Of a DNA stretch of 32,336 nucleotides, positions 1-7,304 are shown piece by piece. The notes beneath the pieces were generated by a model, which was not told where the DNA came from, did no database searches, and saw only the letters and a list, made by a program, of their open reading frames with translations. Numbering within the stretch: the first letter of the stretch is position 1; each line of letters starts with the position of its first letter. A program made the translations under genes and the position numbers. The stretch covers positions 1 to 32,336 of the forward strand of contig NZ_MQTS01000016.1 in NCBI RefSeq assembly GCF_020532825.1, in the 5' to 3' direction. The DNA is from Arthrobacter sp. SO3 (lineage in GTDB: Bacteria; Actinomycetota; Actinomycetes; Actinomycetales; Micrococcaceae).

Positions 1-184
1 CGCTGATGTAGCCCGTCCGGCGGCTGTACGGCTCCTCCCCCGCCCACACCCCGATCACGGCAGCTTCCGCCACGAAATACTGCAGCACGCTGAGCAATGC
101 CAGCGCGCCGGCATAGAACCTCGTGGACGGCAGATCCGGGAGGTAGATGATGTCCTTGGACGGCGAGTCAGCGCGGGCGGTCAT
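1..184 (-). CDS. DUF998 family membrane protein, 5' part only
   Basis: This is the N-terminal 61 codons of a minus-strand gene that runs off the left edge. The ATG lies at 184-182. After a short polar start (MTARADSPSKD) there is one hydrophobic stretch around residues 22-45 (ALALLSVLQYF, then AEAAVIGVW), followed by EEPYSRRTGYIS. A first membrane helix ending in a G-Y-I-S motif is typical of the start of DUF998 integral membrane proteins, whose biochemical role is unknown. The family call is from memory of that motif and rests on a fragment. The gene is divergent from the tRNA gene to its right, across an 85-base spacer. Confidence 0.6.
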   Translation of the reverse strand, partial: MTARADSPSKDIIYLPDLPSTRFYAGALALLSVLQYFVAEAAVIGVWAGEEPYSRRTGYIS

Positions 185-269
185 GACAAGAGCGTAGTAC
201 GGCCCCTCACCTTGTATGCTTGTATCCGTGTCCGAACGGGCCGGCCCCGGCCGTCCAGCTCGGATGCCC

Positions 270-342
270 GCCCTCGTAGCTCAGTGGATAGAGCACGGCT
301 CTCCTAAAGCCGGTGTCGTTGGTTCGATTCCAATCGAGGGCA
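270..342 (+). tRNA. tRNA-Arg, anticodon CCT
   Basis: A complete 73-base cloverleaf can be folded by eye: acceptor stem GCCCTCG with CGAGGGC, D-stem GCTC/GAGC, anticodon stem CGGCT/AGCCG around the loop CTCCTAA, variable loop GTGTC, and T-arm GTTGG-TTCGATT-CCAAT. The discriminator base is A342. Loop positions 34-36 read CCT, decoding the rare arginine codon AGG. The 3' CCA is not encoded, as is common in actinobacteria. The next gene begins one base after the tRNA 3' end, so the two are probably on one transcript. tRNA genes are frequent phage attachment sites, but no integrase is present here. Confidence 0.95.
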
Positions 343-343
343 C

Positions 344-841
344 TTGAACTCCCAGTCCCCGGACGATGCTCCGGACTTCGATCTCCGCGCCTTCCTGCTG
401 GGCAGCTGGACCGTGGAACGAACCCTCCTGGACAGGGCCACCGGGACGCAGGGATCCTTCACCGGCGTCGTCCGCTTCACCGAAACCGACGACGACGGCG
501 GCCTCCGCCTCCGCGAAGAGGGCACCGTTGCCTGGGCGTCCGTTCCGGGCGGACCGGCCGGGACACCGTTCACCGGCCCGGCCAGCCGGGAGTACCTGCT
601 CCGGCCCAGCGGCGCACCGGGCACGATGGACATGTTTTTCCCTGACGGCCGGCCGTTCCACCGCATGGGCTTCGGGCCGCGGAGCAGCCGGGACCAGCAT
701 TGGTGTGACCCGGACAGCTACCGCGTGAACTACACCAGAACCGGTCCGGATGAATTCCGCTACGAGTGGGATGTCACCGGGCCGGCCAAGGACCAGCTGC
801 TCACATCGGTCCTGCGCCGCACCACGGACGCCGCGGCATGA
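344..841 (+). CDS. DUF6314 family protein
   Basis: A 165-residue soluble protein of unknown function. The domain fills residues 17-160: FLLGSWTVERTLLD, then a series of beta strands rich in conserved aromatic and charged residues (MDMFFPDGRPFHRMGF, CDPDSYRVNY, FRYEWDVTGP). This pattern fits the DUF6314 family, probably a small calycin-like beta barrel. TTG at 344 is the only possible start: an in-frame TAA lies at 305-307 and no other ATG/GTG/TTG precedes the domain. The only Shine-Dalgarno-like string, GAGGG at 336-340, lies inside the tRNA acceptor stem. The stop overlaps the start of the following NUDIX gene by four bases (ATGA), so the two are translationally coupled. Confidence 0.8.
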   Translation: MNSQSPDDAPDFDLRAFLLGSWTVERTLLDRATGTQGSFTGVVRFTETDDDGGLRLREEGTVAWASVPGGPAGTPFTGPASREYLLRPSGAPGTMDMFFPDGRPFHRMGFGPRSSRDQHWCDPDSYRVNYTRTGPDEFRYEWDVTGPAKDQLLTSVLRRTTDAAA

Positions 842-1257
842 ACCCGCTCATCGTTGTCTCCGCGGTCTGCGTTTTCGACCCGGTCGGACGCCTCCTCACC
901 GTACGCAAGCGGGGCACGGACAAGTTCATGCATCCCGGCGGCAAGCCCGAAGCGGGCGAAACCGCCGCCCAGACGGCCGCGCGGGAGCTGGCCGAAGAAG
1001 TCGGGATCGTGCTCGCCGCCGAAGAACTGGTGCTCCTGGGCATCTGGTTCGCCGACGCCGCCAACGAGGCCGCGACGCAGATCCAGGCCACGGTCTTCAC
1101 TGCGCCGGGCGTGTGGAGCGCCCATCCATCCGCGGAAATCGCCGAGATCCGCTGGCTGGACCTGGCTGGTAAGCTGCCGGACGATCTCGCCCCGCTGCTC
1201 ACCGACCACGTCCTGCCGGCCCTCGCGGGCCAGACCGGCGAGAGCCCGGCCGGTTAG
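838..1257 (+). CDS. NUDIX hydrolase
   Basis: A 139-residue NUDIX-fold pyrophosphohydrolase acting on a nucleoside diphosphate linked to some other group. The Nudix box is complete: G35, E41, R49-E50, E53-E54 and G56 fit G-x5-E-x7-R-E-U-x-E-E-x-G-U exactly, so metal binding and catalysis should be intact. The sequence begins NPLIVVSAVCVFDPVGRLLT, typical of MutT-like members. The substrate cannot be read from the sequence. The start ATG overlaps the TGA of the DUF6314 gene, so it is read by coupling. Its 3' end overlaps the 3' end of the convergent ABC exporter gene by four bases, leaving no room for a separate terminator. Confidence 0.9.
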   Translation: MNPLIVVSAVCVFDPVGRLLTVRKRGTDKFMHPGGKPEAGETAAQTAARELAEEVGIVLAAEELVLLGIWFADAANEAATQIQATVFTAPGVWSAHPSAEIAEIRWLDLAGKLPDDLAPLLTDHVLPALAGQTGESPAG

Positions 1258-3167
1258 AGCCCGGGAACGGCGTCTTCCGCAACGGCGCTGGCTTCGCTGA
1301 ACTGGGTCCGGTACAGCTCGGCATAGCGGCCCTCGGCGGCCAGCAGCTCGGTGTGCGTTCCGCGCTCCACGATCCTGCCGTCCTCCACCACCAGGATGGC
1401 GTCGGCGGCGCGGATGGTCGAGAGCCGGTGGGCAATCACGACGGCGGTGCGGCCCTCGAGCGCCGCGCCGAGCGCCTCCTGGACGGCGGCTTCGTTGGTC
1501 GAGTCCAGGGCAGCAGTGGCCTCGTCCAGGATCACGACGCGCGGCTGCGCAATGAGCAGGCGGGCAATGGTGAGCCGCTGGCGTTCGCCGCCCGAAAGCC
1601 GGTAGCCGCGCTCCCCCACCACGGTGTTCAGGCCGTCCGGGAGCGAGCGGATCATGTCTTCCAGCCGGGCCTGCCGCAGGACATCCCACATGAGCTCGTC
1701 GCTGGCGTCCGGACGGGCCAGCCGCAGGTTGGAGGCGATGCTCTCGTGGAACAGATGCCCGTCCTGGGTCACCATGCCGAGGGTGTGCCGCATCGAATCG
1801 AAGGTGAGGTCCCGGACGTCCACCCCGGTCCCGGGGGTGGCCCCGCCGAAGCGGACGGCACCGGAATCGACGTCGTACAGGCGCGACAGCAGCTGCGCGA
1901 TGGTGGACTTGCCGGCACCTGAGGAGCCCACGAGGGCGACGGTCTGGCCGGGTTCCACCCGGAAGCTGATGCCGTGCAGCACCTCTTCGCCGCCCCGGGT
2001 GTCCAGGGTTGAGACGTCCTCCAGCGAGGCAAGGGAGACTTTGTCCGCCGAAGGGTAGGAGAAGCTGACGTCGTCGAACTCCACGGACAACGGCCCGGGA
2101 GGCGATGACACCGCATCGGGCTTCTGTTCGATGAGCGGCTTGAGGTCCAGGATCTCGAAGACCCGCTCGAAGCTCACCAGGGCGCTCATGATCTCGACCC
2201 GGGCGTTGGAGAGCGCCGTGAGCGGCGCGTACAGGCGGGTGAGCAGCAGTGCCAGCACCACGACGTCGCCCGCGGCCAGTTGCCCCTGCAATGCCAGGAA
2301 GCCACCAAGGCCGTAGACCAGCGCGAGGGCCAGCGCGGAGACGAGCGTCAGGGCGGTCACGAAGGTGAACTGCAGCATCGCCGTCCGGATGCCGATGTCC
2401 CGCACGCGGCCGGCGCGGACCGCGAATTCCCGGGATTCCTCGTCGGGACGGCCGAAGAGCTTCACCAGGGTGGCGCCGGGAGCGGAGAACCGCTCCGTCA
2501 TCTGGGTACCCATGGAGGCGTTGTGCTCCGCGGCTTCGCGGCGCAGGTCGGCCAGCTTGGAGCCCATCCGGCGGGCCGGGATGAGGAAGATCGGCAGCAG
2601 GATCATGGCGAGCACGGTGATGAGCCAGGACTTGCCCAGCATCACCACGAGGGTCAGCGCGAGCGCGACAACGTTGCTGACGACGCCGGAGAGGGTTCCG
2701 GCGAAGGCTGACTGCGCGCCGATCACGTCGTTGTTCAGCCGGCTCACCAGGGCCCCGGTGCGGGTGCGGGTGAAGAAGGCGATCGGCATCTTCTGCACGT
2801 GGTCGAAGACCTTGGTGCGCAGGTCCACGATCACGCCCTCGCCGATCGTGGAGGACAGCCAGCGGGTGACCAGCCCCAGCCCGGCTTCGGCGACGGCCAC
2901 AATGGCGATCAGCACGGCCAGCCAGACCACGACGTCGGTGCCCGCCCCGGCGATGATCGCGTCAACGACCTGTCCGGCGAGGACCGGGGTGGCAACGGCC
3001 AGGACGGCCATCACGATGGACAGCAGCACGAAGGCGATGAGGTGGCCCTTGTGCGGACGGGCGAAGCTGAACACCCGCTTGAGTGTCTCCTTCGAGAACG
3101 GCTTCGAGCCGCTCGAGGCGCGCGTGATGTTGTAAAGGGAGCTCCAGGCTACCCGGTCCATGCTCAT
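1254..3167 (-). CDS. ABC transporter, fused permease and ATPase (exporter type)
   Basis: A 637-residue half-transporter of the type I exporter fold, expected to work as a dimer in the cytoplasmic membrane. Residues about 38-340 form the six-helix membrane domain. The C-terminal ATPase carries Walker A GSSGAGKST (414-422), signature LSGGE (524-528), Walker B VVILDE (544-549) followed by ATAALDS, and the switch histidine in VVIAHRLST. Residues 346-392 between the two domains include an insertion of about 25 residues. The substrate is unknown; drugs or lipids are typical for the family. The start ATG overlaps the TGA of the ABC-F gene upstream (ATGA), so the two form an operon. Its 3' end abuts the convergent NUDIX gene. 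Confidence 0.92.
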   Translation of the reverse strand: MSMDRVAWSSLYNITRASSGSKPFSKETLKRVFSFARPHKGHLIAFVLLSIVMAVLAVATPVLAGQVVDAIIAGAGTDVVVWLAVLIAIVAVAEAGLGLVTRWLSSTIGEGVIVDLRTKVFDHVQKMPIAFFTRTRTGALVSRLNNDVIGAQSAFAGTLSGVVSNVVALALTLVVMLGKSWLITVLAMILLPIFLIPARRMGSKLADLRREAAEHNASMGTQMTERFSAPGATLVKLFGRPDEESREFAVRAGRVRDIGIRTAMLQFTFVTALTLVSALALALVYGLGGFLALQGQLAAGDVVVLALLLTRLYAPLTALSNARVEIMSALVSFERVFEILDLKPLIEQKPDAVSSPPGPLSVEFDDVSFSYPSADKVSLASLEDVSTLDTRGGEEVLHGISFRVEPGQTVALVGSSGAGKSTIAQLLSRLYDVDSGAVRFGGATPGTGVDVRDLTFDSMRHTLGMVTQDGHLFHESIASNLRLARPDASDELMWDVLRQARLEDMIRSLPDGLNTVVGERGYRLSGGERQRLTIARLLIAQPRVVILDEATAALDSTNEAAVQEALGAALEGRTAVVIAHRLSTIRAADAILVVEDGRIVERGTHTELLAAEGRYAELYRTQFSEASAVAEDAVPGL

Positions 3168-4834
3168 GTGTTGTTGCCTTTCGGGGCGGTGTGGCCCAGC
3201 AGCTCGGTGACGATGCCGCTATCCACGTTCCAGCGCGCGTCCAGGCGCACGTTTTCCAGCAGCCGGCGGTCGTGGGTGACCAGCAGCAGGGCGCCGTCGT
3301 AGCTTTCGAGGGCTTCCTCGAGCTGTTCGATCGCCGGGAGATCCAAGTGGTTGGTGGGTTCGTCGAGCACCAGCAGGTTCACGCCACGGGCCTGCAGCAG
3401 GGCCAGGGCGGCCCTGGTCCGCTCCCCCGGCGAGAGTGAATCCACCGGGCGGGAGGTGTGGTCCGCCTTGAGCCCGAACTTGGCCAGCAGGGTGCGGACC
3501 TCGGCCGGGGGCCGGTCCGTGAGCACGGCTTCGACGGCGTCTCCCAGTTTCAGGTCGCCGGCCAGCAGCCCGCGCGCCTGGTCGATCTCGCCGATGGCAA
3601 CGGATGCGCCCATGGCGGCGTCGCCGGAATCAGGCCGCTGCACGCCCAGGAGCAGCCGGAGCAGGGTGGACTTGCCGGCGCCGTTGGGGCCGGTAATGCC
3701 GATCCGTTCCCCGGCATTGAGCTGCAGGTTCACGGGACCGAGTGTGAAGTCGCCCTGATGCACGACGGCGTCGCGCAGCGTCGCCACGACGGCACTGGAA
3801 CGCGGTGCCTGGCCGATGCTGAACTGCAGCTGCCATTCCTTGCGGGGCTCGTCGACCTCTTCGAGCCGGGCAATGCGGGATTCCATCTGGCGGACCTTCT
3901 GGCCCTGCTTCTCGGAGGACTCGGTGCTGGCTGCGCGCCGGATCTTGTCATTGTCCGGGTTCTTCTTCATGGCGTTCCGGACTCCCTGGGAGCTCCACTC
4001 GCGCTGGGTGCGGGCACGGGAGACGAGATCGGCCTTGGTGTTGGCAAACTCTTCGTACCGTTCCCGGGCGTGCCGGCGCGCCACGGCCCGTTCCTCCAGG
4101 TAGGCCTCGTAGCCGCCGTCGTAGACGGCCACGGAGTTCTGTGCGAGGTCCAGCTCCACGATGGTGCTCACGCAGCGGGCGAGGAACTCACGGTCGTGGG
4201 AAACCAGCACCACGCCGCCGCGGAGTCCCTGCACGAACGCCTCGAGTTTGGCCAGTCCGTTGAGGTCCAGGTCGTTCGTGGGTTCGTCCAGGAGCACGAT
4301 GTCGAAGCGGCTCAGCAGCAGGGCCGCGAGCGCCACGCGGGCGGCCTGTCCGCCGGAGAGCCCGGTCATGTCGGCGTCCTGCCCCACCTCGAGGCCAAGG
4401 TCGGCCAGGACGGCCGGGATGCGTTCGTCCAGGTCCGCGGCACCCGAGGCCATCCAGCGATCGAACGCGAGCGAGTAGTCGTCCTCGGAGCCGGGGGCGC
4501 CGCTGCCAAGGGCATCCGCTGCGGACTCCATGTCCAGGGTTGCCAGGGCGCAGCCGGTGCGCCGCGCGATGTAGCCGCCCACCGTCTCCCCGGCGATCCG
4601 TTCGTGCTCCTGGGGCAGCCAGCCGACGAACGCATCTGCCGGGGAAAGGCTGACGGTGCCTTCCTGCGGCTCGTCGACGCCGGCCAGCAGCCGCAGCAGG
4701 GTGGATTTGCCCGCGCCGTTGGCGCCGACGACGCCGACGACGTCGCCGGGCGCGACAGTCAGGGAGAGTTTGGAGAAGAGTGTGCGGTGGTCGTGACCAC
4801 CGGAGAGGTCCTTGGCAACAAGGGTTGCAGTCAT
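3164..4834 (-). CDS. ABC-F family ATPase
   Basis: A 556-residue soluble protein with two ABC ATPase domains and no membrane segment, the hallmark of ABC-F proteins that bind the ribosome E site and act in translation or antibiotic resistance. Domain 1 has Walker A GANGAGKST (37-45), signature LSGGQ (159-163) and LLDEPTNDLD (181-190). Domain 2 has GPNGAGKST (382-390), LSPGE (467-471) and LVLDEPTNHLD (488-498). The linker of about 95 residues (241-335) is basic and probably coiled coil, as expected for the P-site interacting arm. Its stop overlaps the start of the ABC exporter, an arrangement that suggests a shared stress or resistance role; that is inference. Confidence 0.92.
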   Translation of the reverse strand: MTATLVAKDLSGGHDHRTLFSKLSLTVAPGDVVGVVGANGAGKSTLLRLLAGVDEPQEGTVSLSPADAFVGWLPQEHERIAGETVGGYIARRTGCALATLDMESAADALGSGAPGSEDDYSLAFDRWMASGAADLDERIPAVLADLGLEVGQDADMTGLSGGQAARVALAALLLSRFDIVLLDEPTNDLDLNGLAKLEAFVQGLRGGVVLVSHDREFLARCVSTIVELDLAQNSVAVYDGGYEAYLEERAVARRHARERYEEFANTKADLVSRARTQREWSSQGVRNAMKKNPDNDKIRRAASTESSEKQGQKVRQMESRIARLEEVDEPRKEWQLQFSIGQAPRSSAVVATLRDAVVHQGDFTLGPVNLQLNAGERIGITGPNGAGKSTLLRLLLGVQRPDSGDAAMGASVAIGEIDQARGLLAGDLKLGDAVEAVLTDRPPAEVRTLLAKFGLKADHTSRPVDSLSPGERTRAALALLQARGVNLLVLDEPTNHLDLPAIEQLEEALESYDGALLLVTHDRRLLENVRLDARWNVDSGIVTELLGHTAPKGNNT

Positions 4835-4911
4835 TAGTCCATTCTCTCACCGCCGCCCGCGGCAGGGCGCCAAGGGGCCCTCCAGGCGGCCCCTGACCGC
4901 CGGGCGTAGAA

Positions 4912-4956
4912 GAACCCGCTGGTCCGGACTTGGGGGGTGTACGGACCAGCGGGTTC
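4912..4956. repeat. Perfect 15-bp inverted repeat in a divergent intergenic region
   Basis: The arms GAACCCGCTGGTCCG (4912-4926) and CGGACCAGCGGGTTC (4942-4956) are exact reverse complements, separated by a 15-base G-rich spacer (4927-4941). It sits between two genes transcribed away from each other (ABC-F and the HTH protein), so it is not placed as a terminator for either. It could be a hairpin in a 5' leader, a protein-binding palindrome, or a dispersed chromosomal repeat. Confidence 0.85.
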
Positions 4957-5062
4957 GAGCATTTAGCATAGTTGAATCAGCACCTCCCGTAAAATCAACA
5001 CAGTCACCGCTCCACCGAACGTCAGAAGCCGCACTTCCATTCGACTCTGCAGGAAGCCATAA

Positions 5063-5809
5063 ATGCCCTTACCCGCCAAGGCGTTTCAACTCTGGCTCCA
5101 TGGCGTTGCTCCCAACGAGAGCACCGCCGACATCTGCAGAATCTCCGGGATCAAGCGCACCACTCTCGCCCAGCAGCTGGTCCGCGGCAAGGTCGCGGAA
5201 ACCACGCTTGTCAGCATCAGCCGGGCACTGAAGCGCAGCCCGCTGGACGACCTCGCCTCGTTTGACAGCTATGCGGAACTTGCGGGACCGCCGCGGCCGC
5301 CCACGCCGGCCGAACTCGTCAGCCAGATTGCCACCATGGATTTACTGCGGGCTGTCATTTCCCGTTCGTCCCCGGCATACGGCGGCTTCGGAGACGAGGG
5401 CAGTTCGCTGACGCCGGCGCTCGGCCCCGCCCCGCACGCCACCTCGGTCCGGAACTGGGTGGACTCGATCGACGACGGCGAATTGCGGCACCGGGTCTCG
5501 GCTGCCACCGGGGTCGCGCCGCAGAACTATTCGGCCCAGTTGACCGCTAACAGGCTTTCCCCGGAACTGGCCGTCGCAACCGCGCGCGCCGCGGGCGTAG
5601 GATTCACAGGCGGACTCGTCGCTACGGGCTTGATAACGGAAGCCGAGGCTGGCTGGCCCGCCCGGGCCAGGCAGGCAGCTTTGAACGGACTCTCCGATGG
5701 CGATCTCACGGCCCTGGCCGGCGAGCGGTTGCAGTCCCTCGGAAAGACCCTGCGCCGACAGGAACACGAACACGAACAAACTAAGAAGATATGGGAGAAC
5801 CTCGGTTGA
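5063..5809 (+). CDS. Double helix-turn-helix protein, first gene of the three-paralog membrane operon
   Basis: A 248-residue soluble protein I do not recognise as a named family. Residues 17-65 look like a helix-turn-helix domain (ICRISGIKRTTLAQQL, then VSISRALKRSPLDDL). A second, similar stretch lies at 138-190 (VSAATGVAPQNYSAQL, then ARAAGVGFTGGLVATGLI), aligning in length and pattern with the first and suggesting an internal duplication. The C-terminus is charged and helical (GKTLRRQEHEHEQTKK). The start ATG has AGGAAG at 5051-5056, seven to eight bases upstream. It is followed directly by three related membrane-protein genes, and its stop overlaps the start of the first. It may regulate or couple to them. 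DNA binding is inferred, not shown. Confidence 0.7.
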   Translation: MPLPAKAFQLWLHGVAPNESTADICRISGIKRTTLAQQLVRGKVAETTLVSISRALKRSPLDDLASFDSYAELAGPPRPPTPAELVSQIATMDLLRAVISRSSPAYGGFGDEGSSLTPALGPAPHATSVRNWVDSIDDGELRHRVSAATGVAPQNYSAQLTANRLSPELAVATARAAGVGFTGGLVATGLITEAEAGWPARARQAALNGLSDGDLTALAGERLQSLGKTLRRQEHEHEQTKKIWENLG

Positions 5810-6519
5810 TCGCGATCCTGCAGTGGACGACCCTTGCGGTCTGTGCCCTCGTGGCAATCGCGCGGATCCCGAGCGCCCTCCGGGGTCAGAACAGGTCTGT
5901 TTTCGGAGTTTTTGTCCTCGCCACCCTTGCCGTTCTGCTCAGCATCGACGTGAGCTACCAGGCCATCGATGCGTGGCTCGGTTCGGAGAACTACGCGAAC
6001 CTCCTCCTGCGCTTTGTCGTCTACGTTACGGTGATGCTGGCCGGATACCGGATTGCGAGGGCTTTCGACGCCCGGAGGAGCGTCCGCCTCATTATCGGCC
6101 CCGTCGGTCTCGGAGTTCTCTCGGTTATTGGCATCGCGACCGTGGTCCTCTTCCTGTTGGCCGACACAGCGGGGTCCGTCACGGGGCTGGCCACCCTTCC
6201 CGCGAGGAGCCCGGAGAATGCGACGCTCATCGAAGGGTATGCGGCGGCGGGCCGCCTGTACCCGTCGTTCGTCGCAGCCTGCGTCCTGCCCGCCACCTAC
6301 CTGGCCATCAGCCAGAGACTCCCCAGGGCCATCCGCATCGGTGCCCTCCTGCTGACAATCGCCTTCGCGGGCATGGCCCTCGGCTCCCTCTACCCCCTGA
6401 TCCCGCCGGAAATCGGGTATGTGGAAGCCGTCATCAACTACACCTCGGTGTTGTGTCTTGCATTAGGGCTCGCTTTCGTCTGGATCTCCAGCCTGATGGC
6501 AAAACGCACGGACGAATAG
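5806..6519 (+). CDS. Seven-segment membrane protein, paralog 1 of 3
   Basis: An integral membrane protein of 237 residues with about seven hydrophobic segments (roughly 2-19, 30-49, 61-83, 92-119, 143-165, 172-195, 200-225) and almost no soluble domain. I place the start at TTG 5806, not ATG 5791: the product then begins IAILQWTTLAVCAL exactly like paralog 2, and GGAGAA (5793-5798) stands seven bases upstream. The TTG overlaps the stop of the HTH gene (TTGA), so translation is coupled. Features shared by paralogs 1 and 2 include RIPSALRG, N-x-R, LLLRF and AAGRLYP. The topology and the LYP/RLP pattern recall the N-terminal membrane part of MAB_1171c/DUF6545 putative transporters, but this is an unverified resemblance. 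Confidence 0.8.
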   Translation: MIAILQWTTLAVCALVAIARIPSALRGQNRSVFGVFVLATLAVLLSIDVSYQAIDAWLGSENYANLLLRFVVYVTVMLAGYRIARAFDARRSVRLIIGPVGLGVLSVIGIATVVLFLLADTAGSVTGLATLPARSPENATLIEGYAAAGRLYPSFVAACVLPATYLAISQRLPRAIRIGALLLTIAFAGMALGSLYPLIPPEIGYVEAVINYTSVLCLALGLAFVWISSLMAKRTDE

Positions 6520-6529
6520 GGTTGCCTCA

Positions 6530-7264
6530 ATGATCGCGATCCTGCAGTGGACGACTTTGGCGGTCTGCGCCCTCGCTGCCATCACGCGTATCCCAAGCGC
6601 CCTCCGGGGCGAGAACAGGTCGTTGTTCACCATCTACGCGTTTGTTACGGCAGCAATCCTGTTGAGCATCGACGCACCGTATCTTGCCGTGGACGGGGTG
6701 CTGGGCGGCTTCAACCTGGCCAACCTGCTGCTGCGCTTCATCATCTTCGGCACGACCTTTGCGCTGGGGCTCAGGATCGCGCGCGGGTTCGGCGCAAAGG
6801 ACGGCCTCCGGCTGATTACCGGGCCCTATGGGCTCGCATTCGCGGGAGCGGCATCAGCGGCGCTGGTGGTGGTCTTCCTGATGATGGACACGGCCGGTTC
6901 GTCCGCTGGGTTGGTCGCGGTGTACGCCAAAGACGCACGCAATGCCGCGCTCGTGGAATATTACGGCGCCGCCGGCCGGCTCTATCCCGCGTACGTCACG
7001 CTCGCCCTCCTGCCTGCCATGGTGCGGACGATCCGCAGCCGGCTGCCGGGCCTCGTGCGGCTCGGTGCTGGCCTGCTGGCAGTCGGTTCAGTGGCTATGA
7101 CGCTGAGCCTCCTGTCCCCCGTCATTCCTCCGTCGCTGGGATATCTGCGGTTCATCTTCAGCTACGCCGCTATCTTGTGCCTTCTGGTGGGGCTTGCCGT
7201 GATCTGGGCGTCGAAGATCGTGGCAGCAAAGTCGCCGAGAGCGCACACTGGCTTGACCGGATAG
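6530..7264 (+). CDS. Seven-segment membrane protein, paralog 2 of 3
   Basis: A 244-residue integral membrane protein with the same seven-segment layout as its neighbours. It opens with IAILQWTTLAVCAL and RIPSALRGENRS, nearly the same as paralog 1. The first 25 bases after the initial nucleotide are identical between the two genes, while the rest has diverged. Conserved landmarks are NLANLLLRF near residue 63, YGAAGRLYPAYV near 145, RLPGLVRLGA, and a last helix containing AAILCLLVGLAVIWAS. The start ATG is ten bases after the previous stop, with only a weak TAGGG upstream, consistent with coupled translation. No catalytic motif is visible. The function is unknown; a membrane sensor or anchor controlled together with the HTH protein is plausible. 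Confidence 0.82.
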   Translation: MIAILQWTTLAVCALAAITRIPSALRGENRSLFTIYAFVTAAILLSIDAPYLAVDGVLGGFNLANLLLRFIIFGTTFALGLRIARGFGAKDGLRLITGPYGLAFAGAASAALVVVFLMMDTAGSSAGLVAVYAKDARNAALVEYYGAAGRLYPAYVTLALLPAMVRTIRSRLPGLVRLGAGLLAVGSVAMTLSLLSPVIPPSLGYLRFIFSYAAILCLLVGLAVIWASKIVAAKSPRAHTGLTG

Positions 7265-7304
7265 CAGCTGTGGGCTGCGCCGCGGAGCGACAAGGGGAAC
7301 CCAT

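Noticed and set aside
270..342. tRNA as a phage or island attachment site
   Set aside because: No integrase, direct repeat of the tRNA 3' end, or mobile gene is visible in the window.
4966..4995. Promoter for the double-HTH gene (TAGCAT or TAAAAT as -10)
   Set aside because: Neither hexamer has a -35 partner at a normal distance.
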